A DNA stretch of 64,000 bases from Armatimonadota bacterium (lineage in GTDB: Bacteria > Armatimonadota > Fimbriimonadia > Fimbriimonadales > Fimbriimonadaceae): the NCBI GenBank assembly GCA_016125185.1, contig WGMG01000006.1:1178001-1242000 (forward strand), in the 5' to 3' direction. The first letter of the stretch is position 1; each line of letters begins with the position of its first letter. The notes under the pieces were generated by a model that was given only the letters and a program-made list of their open reading frames with translations, was not told the DNA's origin and made no database searches. Shown in pieces: positions 15,991 through 25,491 of this stretch. The position numbers were made by a program, and so were the translations under genes.

Positions 15991-17118
15991 CTATTTGAGG
16001 CTAATCCGTGTCGGTATGGTCGTGACCTTGGCGAGCGGGAATCCGCCCTGAAAGTTGTCACCCCAAACCCAAAAACTGCCATCGCTCTTGAGGGCGTAGC
16101 CGTTCATTCCCAAGCCCCAGACGTCCTTTACGTTCGCCAGATTGATCGTAGTCGGCGACTCGAAATAACCACTGTTCGAGCGGCTGGTCATCTGACCCAA
16201 CTGGCCGTTACCCCAACCCTTCACCGTGCCATTGCTCAGGAGGGCGTAGCCGAACCCGCCGCTGGAACTGCTCACTGCGACGGCATTCTTGATGCCAGGA
16301 ACCTGCTTGGGCTGGACTCGAATGTCGTTACTCATCCCACCGCGCACCGCCTGCTCCGTTCGCTTACCAGTGCCAAGCTGAGCCTGAAAGTTGGAACCCC
16401 AAGTCCAGACCGTCCCGTCCTTCTTCGCCGCCATGCACATGCTGTTGCCCGCCGCGATGGACTTCACATTGTCGAGTCCCTTCACCATGCCCACTCCGTC
16501 CGAGTTATCCAACCGGCCAAGCATTCCTGTCCAGTCCATGCCACCCCAAGTAAAGACATGTCCCGACTTGTCCAGCGCCATACAACCGGACTTAACCGAC
16601 ACATCGACAATGTTCTCTAACCCGGGAATCTTGGTCGGCACACGTCCATCGCCGAAAGGAGATTGCGATCCCCACCGGTACACATCTCCGTTATCCTTGA
16701 CCGCCAGGAAGGTACTCCCAAACGCGGCAACCTTTACGACGTGATCCAAGCCGGGAACCGGAAGCGGAACCTCGCTCCCCGCGTTGCCTTTGGGCAGGGT
16801 CGCCCCTCCCATGAAGTTGGCCGTATCCACGCCCCAAGTCATCACGGTTCCGTCTTCCAGAACGGCAACCGACGTCTCGTATCCTGCCGCGATATCCTTT
16901 GCCTTCTTGGGAAGTTTGATGTGAACGATGCCCTTTGATCCGTAGTAGCCAATCGGGATTGCCGCGATCGGGCCAAGTTGCCCCATATCCGGTCGTCCCC
17001 AACCGATCAATTCCCCATTCGAAAGAAGGACCAAGGTGTGTCGATAGCCATCGACTTTGACCGGAACGGGCTGAGGTCCCATGACAAGAAGTGCGGTAAG
17101 AGAAAGGATCGCAGACAT
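15991..17118 (-). CDS. Secreted RCC1-repeat (beta-propeller) protein
   Basis: 375 residues. The first 16 or so residues are hydrophobic (AILSLTALLVMG) and look like a signal peptide. About seven RCC1-type repeats follow, each with a GG.M/LDKSGHVFTWG-like unit: ELIGWG, TVMTWG, DVYRWG, HVFTWG, TVWTWG, TVKGWG, SFWVWG. These normally close into a seven-bladed propeller used for protein binding. No lipobox or sorting tail is visible. A 158-bp gap separates it from the next gene on the strand, with a GC-rich inverted repeat near 15962-15992. Confidence 0.9.
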   Translation of the reverse strand: MSAILSLTALLVMGPQPVPVKVDGYRHTLVLLSNGELIGWGRPDMGQLGPIAAIPIGYYGSKGIVHIKLPKKAKDIAAGYETSVAVLEDGTVMTWGVDTANFMGGATLPKGNAGSEVPLPVPGLDHVVKVAAFGSTFLAVKDNGDVYRWGSQSPFGDGRVPTKIPGLENIVDVSVKSGCMALDKSGHVFTWGGMDWTGMLGRLDNSDGVGMVKGLDNVKSIAAGNSMCMAAKKDGTVWTWGSNFQAQLGTGKRTEQAVRGGMSNDIRVQPKQVPGIKNAVAVSSSSGGFGYALLSNGTVKGWGNGQLGQMTSRSNSGYFESPTTINLANVKDVWGLGMNGYALKSDGSFWVWGDNFQGGFPLAKVTTIPTRISLK

Positions 17119-17193
17119 GAAGTCCTATTTTCTCTCATAGGTCCCCCGGCATTGCAACGCGGCTGGGACCTTGGTTGACGATACAATGAGGAG

Positions 17194-17799
17194 GTGAGGC
17201 TCTACCTCGTCCGCCACGCCCAAACCGCCCACAATGTCGAGTCGCGATGCCAAGGGTGGACCGATGTCGAACTTGACGAGATCGGCCTCCAACAAGCCGA
17301 GGCCTTAGCGGGCTATTTCGCCTCCCGGAATCTGGATGCCATCTTTTCCAGCGATCTCCGCCGGGCCGTCTCGACTGCATTGCCCACTTCCCTACTCAAG
17401 AGCGTCGAGATTCAGCGGACCGAACTCCTGCGCGAGCGATCCCTCGGCAAACTCGAAGATGCTCCGATCTCGGCCCTCCGACAGGCTTTCGACGATGAAA
17501 TCCACCGCACCGGCGAGAGCCGCTATCGTGCCCGCCCGATGGGTGTCGAGAGCGCTTACGATGTGATGGCTCGGGTCATCGAATTCACTCGCCTTCTACC
17601 CGACGACCAAGACGTGGCCGTCTTCACCCACGGGATGACCGACGAAGTTCTGCTCTGCCACTTGGTCGGTGCGCCGGTCGAATCCAGTCGCAGTTTCAGC
17701 TTCGCTAACGCCTCCGTCACCACCCTGCGTTGGGATCAGGATGTCTGGGTCCTGGAGACCTACGACGACACCCGTCACCTGTCTGCCAACGAACAGTAA
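17194..17799 (+). CDS. Histidine phosphatase family protein (phosphoglycerate mutase-like)
   Basis: 201 residues. The phosphate-accepting His lies in LVRHAQT (RHA in place of the more frequent RHG), the first Arg pair in SSDLRRAVSTA, and the second catalytic His in VAVFTHGMTDEV. The overall length fits cofactor-independent phosphatases of the GpmB/CobC type, which act on small phosphoesters. GTG 17194 directly follows GAGGAG, and a TACAAT box lies 6 nt before the start, so the transcript may be leaderless. Substrate not deducible. Not in an operon with the secretion genes that follow after 214 bp. Confidence 0.88.
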   Translation: MRLYLVRHAQTAHNVESRCQGWTDVELDEIGLQQAEALAGYFASRNLDAIFSSDLRRAVSTALPTSLLKSVEIQRTELLRERSLGKLEDAPISALRQAFDDEIHRTGESRYRARPMGVESAYDVMARVIEFTRLLPDDQDVAVFTHGMTDEVLLCHLVGAPVESSRSFSFANASVTTLRWDQDVWVLETYDDTRHLSANEQ

Positions 17800-18013
17800 G
17801 ATAGAGGGAGAGACCCGGCAATCCAGCCGGATTTCCAACGGTTTACGACCCCACTTCATAGGAATTTCATTCCCATGCAGGAAAGTAGAGCCAACATCAT
17901 TCAAAATTCACATCAATCGCCTCCACCATGGCGAACAATGCGAACTTTGTTGCGTTATTCAAAACTGTCTAACGCTTTGAATCCGGTAGGACGACGAGGA
18001 AAAAGAACCTTTT

Positions 18014-19570
18014 ATGAACTTAACTGAGAACGGCCACGTTTCGCCTTTCGAGACGATTAACCTCGAAGGAAGACGAATTGACGACGCAATCGTTGACCTC
18101 GTTCCCGGTGAATTCGCCCGAAAGAATCAGGTCCTCCCGCTGGAAAACACCAACCGAAAAGTCGTCGTCGCCATCGGCAGCATCGAGTCGTTGGCGGCCC
18201 TGCAAGACCTCGAAGTCCTGCTTCAGAAACCGATCGAACCGGTGATGGCCGATGCCAATCAGCTCAAGGAGAAGATCGACGAGGTCTACCTGGAAAAGAT
18301 TCTCAGCCAGCTTTCCGGCGGTCAGGAAACCGAGACCGCGTTGGCCGACGGCGAAGACGTTACCGACCTTGCCGACCTCACCAAGATGGCGGGCGAAACC
18401 GCCGTCGTCCAGATGATCAACCTCATCTTTGCGCAGGCAGTCAAGGACGGCGCATCGGACATCCACATCGAGGCCTACGAGCGCGAAGTCAAGGTTCGAT
18501 ACCGCGTGGACGGCATGCTCCAAGAGATCATGCGCCCGCCGAAGCGGATGCATGCCGCCCTCATCTCCCGTATCAAGATTCTGGGCGAGATGAACATCGC
18601 CGAGCGCCGACTCCCGCAGGATGGCCGCATTAAGCTCACCATCGCCAGCCGCCAGATCGACGTTCGTGTTTCGATCCTGCCCACCGTCTTCGGCGAGCGC
18701 GCGGTCATGCGTATTCTCGATAAAGGTACGGCCATGCTGGGCCTGGAAGAACTCGGTGTCGCCCCGGACGTACTCGCTCGATTCCGTAAGGTCATCTCCC
18801 AACCGTACGGCATCATCCTCGCCACCGGCCCGACCGGTGCCGGTAAGTCGACTACGCTGTACGCCTCGCTCCAGGAGATCTGGTCGCCAACCACCAATAT
18901 CATCACTGTCGAAGACCCGGTCGAGTACCAGGTGCCCGGCATCAGCCAGATGCAGGTTCGAGCCAATATCGGCCTGACCTTTGCCTCCGGCCTTCGCTCC
19001 ATCGTCCGACAAGACCCCGACGTCATCATGGTGGGTGAAATCCGCGACCATGAAACCGCCGACATCGCGATTCACGCATCGCTGACTGGCCACTTGGTCT
19101 TCAGCACCCTGCACACCAACGATGCACCTGGCGCGGTCACCCGACTTCTTGATATGGGCGTCGAGCCGTTCTTGGTCTCGTCCTCCCTGATCGGCGTCAT
19201 CGCCCAGCGACTGGTCCGCCGTAACTGTCCGTTCTGCTCCGAACCGACTGAGCCGCCTCCCTATGAACTGGTCGAAGCCCTCGGCATCACCCCCGACGAG
19301 CTCAAGACCGGCACCTTCAAGGAAGGCAAAGGCTGTCCGAAGTGTAACAACACCGGCTTCAAGGGCCGACAAGGTCTGTACGAACTCTTCGTCATCGACG
19401 AACCTCTGAAGAAGATGATCGTCGATCGACGCTCCTCGAATGAACTGAAGAGCTATGCGATTCAGCACCAAGGTCTCCGCACCCTCCTTACCGACGGCAA
19501 ACTGAACGTTTTGGCTGGCAAAACGACCGCCAAAGAAATCCTCCGCGTGGTTCAGAGGGAGGAGCTTTAA
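18014..19570 (+). CDS. gspE: Type II secretion ATPase GspE (PilB/GspE family)
   Basis: 518 residues, full length. This is the cytoplasmic hexameric ATPase that powers pseudopilus assembly. Visible marks: a GspE N-domain (1-110), Walker A GPTGAGKST (272-280), the Asp box around ITVEDPVEYQ (297-306), Walker B DPDVIMVGEIRD (335-346), the His box LTGHLVFSTLHT (357-368), and the zinc tetracysteine C405/C408 and C441/C444. First gene of a twelve-gene block. The following gspF begins at the base after its stop. PilB of type IV pili is similar, but the downstream GspG/H/I/J/K set argues for T2SS. Confidence 0.95.
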   Translation: MNLTENGHVSPFETINLEGRRIDDAIVDLVPGEFARKNQVLPLENTNRKVVVAIGSIESLAALQDLEVLLQKPIEPVMADANQLKEKIDEVYLEKILSQLSGGQETETALADGEDVTDLADLTKMAGETAVVQMINLIFAQAVKDGASDIHIEAYEREVKVRYRVDGMLQEIMRPPKRMHAALISRIKILGEMNIAERRLPQDGRIKLTIASRQIDVRVSILPTVFGERAVMRILDKGTAMLGLEELGVAPDVLARFRKVISQPYGIILATGPTGAGKSTTLYASLQEIWSPTTNIITVEDPVEYQVPGISQMQVRANIGLTFASGLRSIVRQDPDVIMVGEIRDHETADIAIHASLTGHLVFSTLHTNDAPGAVTRLLDMGVEPFLVSSSLIGVIAQRLVRRNCPFCSEPTEPPPYELVEALGITPDELKTGTFKEGKGCPKCNNTGFKGRQGLYELFVIDEPLKKMIVDRRSSNELKSYAIQHQGLRTLLTDGKLNVLAGKTTAKEILRVVQREEL

Positions 19571-20791
19571 TTGGCAACTTTCGCTTACACGATCCTCGAA
19601 CCATCGGGGCAGCGAAAGACTGGGTTCGTGGAGGCCAAAACCCGCGATGGCGCGGTGGCACAGGTCACCGCCAATGGCGCGTATCTCATCGAGATCGGCG
19701 AGCGAGCCGCCCGCGAAGGATTTAGCCGAGAGCAGGCCGAAAAGAAGGCGACCGGCAAGCCGAGCCGAAGCGACGTTGCCCTCTTCACCCGCCGAATGGC
19801 CGACCTCGCCGACGCTGGTCTCCCGCTCGACCGCGTGTTACAGGTTGTCGCCGAGCAGTCCGAGAACCAACAGCTAACCGACCTCGCTGAGGAAGTCCTG
19901 CACGACGTCCGCGGCGGTTCCAGTGTCAGCTCCGCGCTTGCCAAGCACCCGAAGACGTTCCCTGACATTTTCACTTCGACTCTCGAAGCCGGTGAGCAGT
20001 CCGGGCAGTTCGCCGAAGTCGCCGGACGACTTGCCGAATTCCAAGAGAACGAAGTCGCCCGACGGTCGCAAGTCGTTTCGTCGTTGATCTACCCCAGCAT
20101 CCTCGCGTTCGTCGCCGTCTTCGTCGTCGTCTTCATTCTCGTCTTTGTTATTCCGAAGCTGTCCGACCAGTTCGCCGCCCAAGGCACGAACCTGCCGGGA
20201 TCGACGAAGCTGCTGCTGGAGATATCCGACTTCGTTTCCAACCGCTGGATGGTCATCGTTGGCGGCATTGCTGGCGTGGTGGTTCTGTACCGACTCTGGG
20301 TCGCCACCGAGGCGGGAGCCTACACCCGAGACGGTCTGGCCATGCGCCTTCCGGTTCTCGGCAAGATCATTCTCAAAGGCACCGTCTCCCGCTTCGCCCG
20401 CGTGCTTGGAACCCTCGTCTTTGGCGGCGTCGCCATCCTCGATGCCATCGAACTCGCCGGAACCGCATCTGGCAATCGCGTCTTCAAGAAGAGCGCCGAG
20501 CAAGTCAAGTCCGACGTTCGCGAAGGTAAAGCCATCGCCGAAGCCATGCGCGATGCCGGAGCCTTCCCACCCGTCCTCACCCACATGGTGGCCATCGGTG
20601 AGGAAACCGGCAACCTGCCATATATGTTGAACCGGGTATCCGACGCCCTCGACTTCGAAGTCGACAACGGACTGCGACGGGCAACCGCACTCGTCGAGCC
20701 CATTATCGTTTTAACCATGGGAAGCTTCGTGGCGTTCGTCGTCATCAGCGTCCTGCTCCCCATCATGACCGCATCTCAGTACATCAAATAA
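19571..20791 (+). CDS. gspF: Type II secretion inner-membrane platform protein GspF
   Basis: 406 residues, TTG start directly after the gspE TAA. It is the polytopic platform that couples the ATPase to pseudopilin addition. Two repeated GspF cytoplasmic domains are visible: residues 65-185 begin DVALFTRRMADLADAGLPLDRVL, and 265-385 begin LKGTVSRFARVLGTLVFGGVAIL. Membrane segments are at about 165-195, 215-240 and near the C-terminus (VLTMGSFVAFVVISVLLPIM). An N-terminal GspF_N-like segment (FAYTILEPSGQRKTGFVEA) is present. Confidence 0.95.
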   Translation: MATFAYTILEPSGQRKTGFVEAKTRDGAVAQVTANGAYLIEIGERAAREGFSREQAEKKATGKPSRSDVALFTRRMADLADAGLPLDRVLQVVAEQSENQQLTDLAEEVLHDVRGGSSVSSALAKHPKTFPDIFTSTLEAGEQSGQFAEVAGRLAEFQENEVARRSQVVSSLIYPSILAFVAVFVVVFILVFVIPKLSDQFAAQGTNLPGSTKLLLEISDFVSNRWMVIVGGIAGVVVLYRLWVATEAGAYTRDGLAMRLPVLGKIILKGTVSRFARVLGTLVFGGVAILDAIELAGTASGNRVFKKSAEQVKSDVREGKAIAEAMRDAGAFPPVLTHMVAIGEETGNLPYMLNRVSDALDFEVDNGLRRATALVEPIIVLTMGSFVAFVVISVLLPIMTASQYIK

Positions 20792-20804
20792 AACCGTACA
20801 CACA

Positions 20805-21236
20805 GTGAAAAACATGAAAGCCCATACCAGAGCCAATCGTCGACGAGGTTTCACCCTTATCGAATTGATGGTCGTCGTTCTGATCATTGCCGTTCTTGCC
20901 GCACTGGTCGTTCCGAAGGTCCAGCAGAACGCAGAAACGGCCAAGATTGGCGCGGCGAAGTCTCAGATCGCCCGCCTCTCATCGCTTCTGCAGCAGTTCC
21001 GCCTGGATTGCGATCGCTTCCCCACTACGGAAGAAGGTCTGAACGCGCTCGTTTCCCAGCCGTCCGACGCCACCGGATGGAAAGGTCCATACCTGGACAA
21101 AGTCCCGGTCGATCCTTGGCAGATGGACTATCAGTACCTCTTCCCCGGCACCACGGCCGACAGCTTCCTGCTTTCCACCGACGGACCGGACAAGCAGAAC
21201 GGTACCGACGACGACATCACCAACCTCGACCTCTAA
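20805..21236 (+). CDS. gspG: Major pseudopilin GspG
   Basis: 143 residues from GTG 20805; ATG 20814 would shorten it by three. The class III signal peptide RRRG|FTLIELMVVVLIIAVLAALVVP is cut after Gly by prepilin peptidase, with the key Glu at +5. The mature part carries the GspG marks DCDRFPTTEEGLNALV and GPYLDKVPVDPWQMDYQYLFPG, and the C-terminal DGPDKQNGTDDDI loop that binds calcium in known GspG. It forms the pseudopilus shaft. The gene for prepilin peptidase is not in this window. Confidence 0.95.
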   Translation: MKNMKAHTRANRRRGFTLIELMVVVLIIAVLAALVVPKVQQNAETAKIGAAKSQIARLSSLLQQFRLDCDRFPTTEEGLNALVSQPSDATGWKGPYLDKVPVDPWQMDYQYLFPGTTADSFLLSTDGPDKQNGTDDDITNLDL

Positions 21237-21263
21237 AAGATAGAAACCGCTTTGCCGATTGCC

Positions 21264-21824
21264 ATGACTTATAAGGGATACACCCTCATAGAGATGCTCA
21301 TTATCACGGTCGTTCTGGTCGTGATTGCCAGCATCGTCATTGGTCGTCAGCAAAACAACAACGCGGGCTTTCAATTCCAACGGGCCATCCAATCGATCGA
21401 AACCGCCGCGAACAAGGCAAAGAACGAGGCGATCACGACCGGCAACACCTACGAACTCACGTTCGACAGCGTGAACCAGAGCCTCGTTGTGCAGGAAAGC
21501 ATGGACGACCAGACCGGGGACTCCAACAATTCGGCGACTTCCAGTTCCGACTCAGGTGGGCAAGGCTCGAACACCAGCCTTGGATCTGGATGGTCGGTTA
21601 CCGAAGTCCGGAATGCCGACGGCACGACGACCAGCGACATGGACATCAAGTTCTTCGCCGATGGCACCGCCGAAAGCAAGTCGGTTCAGTTCACTGCCGA
21701 CGACGCCCCCGTCTATCTCAAGGTCACGCAGAACGGAACGATCGAGGTCAAGCGCGGCTCGCTCGACCAAAACGACACGCCAGTAGAATGGGAGGCAGGC
21801 AATCTTGAACAACGAACGCAATAA
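21264..21824 (+). CDS. gspH: Minor pseudopilin, GspH-like
   Basis: 186 residues from ATG 21264 (MTYKGYTLIEML); a TTG at 21252 is in frame. The prepilin peptidase site is KG|YTLIE with Tyr at +1, less common than Phe. After the hydrophobic helix comes an Asn/Ser/Thr-rich beta domain with a Ser-rich loop around residues 85-110. Position between gspG and gspI and the length suit GspH. Sequence alone would only say minor pseudopilin. It overlaps gspI by 20 nt. Confidence 0.8.
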   Translation: MTYKGYTLIEMLIITVVLVVIASIVIGRQQNNNAGFQFQRAIQSIETAANKAKNEAITTGNTYELTFDSVNQSLVVQESMDDQTGDSNNSATSSSDSGGQGSNTSLGSGWSVTEVRNADGTTTSDMDIKFFADGTAESKSVQFTADDAPVYLKVTQNGTIEVKRGSLDQNDTPVEWEAGNLEQRTQ

Positions 21825-22239
21825 GCGGCGAAGCCGTCGCGGCTTCACGTTGCTCGAGGTCGCGGTTGCCACGGCGATCCTCGCCGTCGGCATCAGTATG
21901 GGTATGGGTGCCCTTTCTTCCATGAGCAACACCGAGGTGCGAGCCCGGCAGAGCGAGAAGATGAACCTTCTAGCCGTCGAAAAGTTGCACGAGATTCTCG
22001 GTCTCGGCGACGTCGTCAACCAGCAGACTGAAGGCACGCTGGAGGATTACGGTGAGCCAGATCTCAAGTGGACCCTCGAAGTGGCCGCGAGCGGTACGGA
22101 GAATATCTACACCGTCCGCCTCACGATTGAGAAAGACAATGGCACGGTCAGCGACCCGAGCGCTGAAGTCTCGACCCTGCTCTTCGTCCCGCCGGACTCC
22201 ACAACCAGCGGCACTGGCGCAACGGGAGGTACCGGATGA
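21805..22239 (+). CDS. gspI: Minor pseudopilin, GspI-like
   Basis: 144 residues, TTG start preceded by GGGAGG. The cleavage site is RRG|FTLLEVAVATAILAVG. The TLLEV pattern with a long Ala/Val helix and the LLAVEKLHEI segment after it match GspI, which forms the tip complex with J and K. The C-terminus is a short Gly/Thr tail. It overlaps gspH upstream and shares ATGA with gspJ downstream. Confidence 0.85.
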   Translation: MNNERNKRRSRRGFTLLEVAVATAILAVGISMGMGALSSMSNTEVRARQSEKMNLLAVEKLHEILGLGDVVNQQTEGTLEDYGEPDLKWTLEVAASGTENIYTVRLTIEKDNGTVSDPSAEVSTLLFVPPDSTTSGTGATGGTG

Positions 22240-22967
22240 TGCGACGCGGTATCACCCTCCTTGAACTCATGGTCGTCCTGCTTTGCATGGCGATTATTTT
22301 AGGTGCCTCGACGACGATGGTCGCCACCGCCATCCAGCACACCAACCACGCCAAGGAAAGCCGCGTTGCCTACACTCGGGAAGCCCTTTTCGAAGATCGT
22401 CTGCGTTCGATTCTCGAAAATGCTTACTTGTCTTCCGAGGCGACCGACACCGCTTCCTATTTCCGGGGCGGCACCGACCTCAGCCAGTCGACGGCCGGTC
22501 AGGCTCAAGACCCCAGCGATCTCGTCTTCACCGCTCTCAGCCCTCGGGTTCCGTCCGAGGTCATAGCCTCCAACGACGATTTCGAAACGCTGAACGATAC
22601 TTACGGTCCCGAAGGCGGTCTCACCGAATACGAACTGGGCCTCACGCCGATCGGCGATAGCCCTGGCGACTCGGCCACCGGCCTCTACCTTCGCCACCAA
22701 ACGCCTGCCGATGGCGACTACACGCAAGGCGGCTACCAAACGGTCCTCGATCCCGACATCGAGTCGATCAGTTACGAATTCTACAACGGCACGGAGTGGG
22801 AAACCACGTGGGACACCCAAGCCGACAACACGCCACGTCTGCCGTCTGCCATCCGAATCACTTACCGACGCAAGAACGATAATGCGGACCACACCTTCGT
22901 CGTCCGGCTCATCCATAGCGATGTGACCCCCGAAAACCCCGTGACCACTGGAGACACAAACCAATGA
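22236..22967 (+). CDS. gspJ: Minor pseudopilin, GspJ-like
   Basis: 243 residues. The start overlaps the gspI stop (ATGA). The cleavage site RRG|ITLLELMVVLLCMAIIL has Ile at +1 and keeps Glu +5. The mature domain is Asp/Thr-rich beta structure, ending in SAIRITYRRKNDNADHTFVVRLI, a frequent ending for GspJ-type pseudopilins. It belongs to the I-J-K tip complex. Assigned by order and length. Confidence 0.85.
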   Translation: MMRRGITLLELMVVLLCMAIILGASTTMVATAIQHTNHAKESRVAYTREALFEDRLRSILENAYLSSEATDTASYFRGGTDLSQSTAGQAQDPSDLVFTALSPRVPSEVIASNDDFETLNDTYGPEGGLTEYELGLTPIGDSPGDSATGLYLRHQTPADGDYTQGGYQTVLDPDIESISYEFYNGTEWETTWDTQADNTPRLPSAIRITYRRKNDNADHTFVVRLIHSDVTPENPVTTGDTNQ

Positions 22968-24238
22968 GAACGAGGCAGCGAGGCGTGGTCATGATCGTAG
23001 TGCTCGGCATCTTAGTCGGCGTCCTTACCGGCGTGGCGATTTACGCCGCCAACCAGAGCGATGCCGTCCGTACCACCGCCAACCGGAGTGAGCAGCGACG
23101 CGCCAGAATGGCCGCCGAAGCCGGCATCCAGTACGCGCTGTCGTACCTGCAGACCATCGCCGACTCTCCCCAGGACCCCGTCACCCTTGACGGCGACTGG
23201 GCTACGCTCGGCAACGATGGAGCCGACTACTTCGTTATCGGCAATGAGTCGTTCCGGCTCCAGATTCTCGACAACGCCAGCTTCCTCGACATCAACACCA
23301 TCGACGAGGCGACTCTGAACAACCTTCCGCTGACCCAGGAGCAGATCGACAGCTTCCTCGATTGGCGAGAGGCTGGCAACACCACTGCCCGAGCCGAAGG
23401 CGCAAAGGACGACTACTATAACAACCTCAGCAAGCCCTACAATGCTCGCGAAGGTCTGTTCCAAACCGTCAACGAACTCCTGATGGTGCGCGGCTGGACC
23501 CCGGACACGCTCTACCAGATCCAGAGCAACACGGTTAACACGGGCCGAACGACCAACAACAACCAGCCCGAGAGCCCGCTCAGCGACATTCTCGGCCTCA
23601 GTTGCTACAGCGCTACCACCGATCCCGACGGAAACGGTAAGGTCAACATCAACCAGCAGGGCCTGACCGACCAACAGCTTGCCCAACGCGCCCAGATTCC
23701 GCTGCAAACGGCCACCGCGATCATCAACGCCAAGAACGCCCGCGCCAATCAGCAGTTCGACCGCCTCAGCCAGGTGATCGCAGTGCCCGGCGTCCAGGGC
23801 AACCAGCAGGCCATCCGCGGCATTTTGGACCGCATGACAACGACGGCCGCACCGCGAATCGAGGGACACGTCAACATCAACACCGCCAAGGCGGAGACGC
23901 TCAGCTACATCCCGGGCGTCACCCAAGACATCGCCAATCAGATCGTGGACAACCGCCCCACTGACGGCTATCAACAGCTCAGCGATCTGCTCAGCGTCTC
24001 GGGCGACACCACCTTCCTTGGGGCCGTCGCCGACAGCATGACCGTCAACACCCAATCCTTCCTCGTTCGCGTCGAAGGCAAGGCGGGACGAATGACCGTC
24101 GCCCTCGAAGCCGTCATCGCGATCTCGAACGGAGCGCCGACGGTCGTTCGAGTGGAGCAACCAAGTTTTGCCAATATGCCGGACCGCTGGTCTTGGCAAG
24201 ATGAAGCCAATGAAACAACCCTACTGGAGAAACAATGA
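22964..24238 (+). CDS. gspK: Type II secretion minor pseudopilin GspK
   Basis: 424 residues, ATGA overlap with gspJ and with the next gene. The N-terminal leader is RQRG|VVMIVVLGILVGVLTGVAIYAA, lacking Glu at +5, which is the hallmark of GspK. EAGIQYALSYLQ follows the helix. The saposin-like alpha domain is marked by FLDINTIDEATLNNLPLTQEQIDSFLDWR, and a second helix-hairpin-helix unit by VNINTAKAETLSYIPGVT. GspK caps the pseudopilus tip. Length exceeds that of many GspK because of the repeated HhH-type segments. Confidence 0.92.
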   Translation: MRTRQRGVVMIVVLGILVGVLTGVAIYAANQSDAVRTTANRSEQRRARMAAEAGIQYALSYLQTIADSPQDPVTLDGDWATLGNDGADYFVIGNESFRLQILDNASFLDINTIDEATLNNLPLTQEQIDSFLDWREAGNTTARAEGAKDDYYNNLSKPYNAREGLFQTVNELLMVRGWTPDTLYQIQSNTVNTGRTTNNNQPESPLSDILGLSCYSATTDPDGNGKVNINQQGLTDQQLAQRAQIPLQTATAIINAKNARANQQFDRLSQVIAVPGVQGNQQAIRGILDRMTTTAAPRIEGHVNINTAKAETLSYIPGVTQDIANQIVDNRPTDGYQQLSDLLSVSGDTTFLGAVADSMTVNTQSFLVRVEGKAGRMTVALEAVIAISNGAPTVVRVEQPSFANMPDRWSWQDEANETTLLEKQ

Positions 24239-25491
24239 GCCAAAAGACGCATAGTGCGCAATTGCTGATAGAGTGGGACCGCGAATGGGTCCGAGTGCAC
24301 TTCGTCGAAACGGCTCAAACCAGAGAAGCCCAAAGCCTCGATGGACTCGACGGACTCAGTGGAAAGACCGCCATCGTGCTTCTTTCCCGCCGCCTCGTCC
24401 TTCAGCGGTCGATCCCTCTGCCCGATGCCCAGCGGAGTGACGTTCTAATCGCCCTCAAGATGCGATTGGCCGACGTCTTCCCTATTCCGGCATCCGAGTT
24501 GGCGTTCGACTATATTCCGACCACGGAAAAGAATGAGAATGGCCGGGTCTGCATTGTTTTTGCCGCCCGAACGGCGGACATCGCCGAAATCATTGGCATC
24601 ACCCAGCGGCTTGGCATTCAGATTCAGCAGATCGTCCCCAGCCAGGCGCTCACCATCAAGGCCGCCGAGCAGAATGCGGTTAGCTCCGGCGTGTTCGTCG
24701 AGCGCTTCGGCGACTTTGTCAACCTTGACGCCTATCGCTACGGCGATCTGATGGCATCCAAGCTGGTCACGCTCCACTCGCTCGACACCGAACTGTCGCG
24801 CATGAAGGCGATGACCGGCGACGGGTCGAAGGTCCTCTCCTACAAGGTCAGCCTCGACGGTTCCGAGCAAAACCTTGGAGCCCCGTTTATCGAGTCGTTC
24901 GCGCAATCGAACCTTTCGATCGACCTGGAGCCCGAGGATTATCGCACTGCCCGCGTCGAGCAGTCTCGAAAGCTTCGCCAACGTCAGTCTTCGATCGTTT
25001 TCATCGGAGGTCTAGTTTTGACGATCTTCACCGTGAATGAATACTGGACGGCAAATCAAAACTTCACTCAAGCGGACGCGAAAGCCGCCAAGCGCGTGAA
25101 GAACCTGGCCAAGCCAGTGGAAGCGCTGGAATCCGACGCCAAGAAACTGCAGCCGGCGGCCGACCAATTAAAGACGGCGTTTAAGCCTCCCCAGTCGGTT
25201 AGCGATATACTAAAGGTAGTTTCTGCTCTCACACCGAAGGACACTTGGCTCACCAACGTCACCTTTGAGCGAGGAAAAGAACTACAAATTCGCGGTGTTT
25301 CGAAGAAAGCAGAGCTCGTTTCTGCGTATGCATTGGCGTTGACCCAACAAAAAGAACAGCGTTTCCGCGACGTTAAGCTGGTCTTCGCAAATGGAGGCGA
25401 CATCGAGGGAACCCCAACGGTTCAATTCAGCATGACCGCATTCCCTGTTGGCAACCTCCCCATGATTGAGATAGGAAAGAAGAAGAAGTGA
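24235..25491 (+). CDS. gspL: GspL-type protein: PilM-like cytoplasmic part fused to PilN-like part
   Basis: 418 residues. Residues 1-240 form an actin-like PilM/GspL cytoplasmic domain that would bind GspE (VVLLSRRLVLQRSIPLPDAQRSDVLIALKMRLADVFP is the conserved helix region). One membrane helix is at about 255-272 (SSIVFIGGLVLTIFTVNEYW), then a coiled coil rich in Ala/Lys. A PilN-type ferredoxin-like domain with VVSALTPKDTWLTNVTFE closes the protein. This is the standard GspL arrangement. ATGA overlap upstream, GTGA overlap downstream. Confidence 0.88.
   Translation: MSQKTHSAQLLIEWDREWVRVHFVETAQTREAQSLDGLDGLSGKTAIVLLSRRLVLQRSIPLPDAQRSDVLIALKMRLADVFPIPASELAFDYIPTTEKNENGRVCIVFAARTADIAEIIGITQRLGIQIQQIVPSQALTIKAAEQNAVSSGVFVERFGDFVNLDAYRYGDLMASKLVTLHSLDTELSRMKAMTGDGSKVLSYKVSLDGSEQNLGAPFIESFAQSNLSIDLEPEDYRTARVEQSRKLRQRQSSIVFIGGLVLTIFTVNEYWTANQNFTQADAKAAKRVKNLAKPVEALESDAKKLQPAADQLKTAFKPPQSVSDILKVVSALTPKDTWLTNVTFERGKELQIRGVSKKAELVSAYALALTQQKEQRFRDVKLVFANGGDIEGTPTVQFSMTAFPVGNLPMIEIGKKKK

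Noticed and set aside
17800-18013. Cyclic-di-GMP or other riboswitch in the gspE leader
   Set aside because: The conserved aptamer cores are not present; only weak stems are seen.
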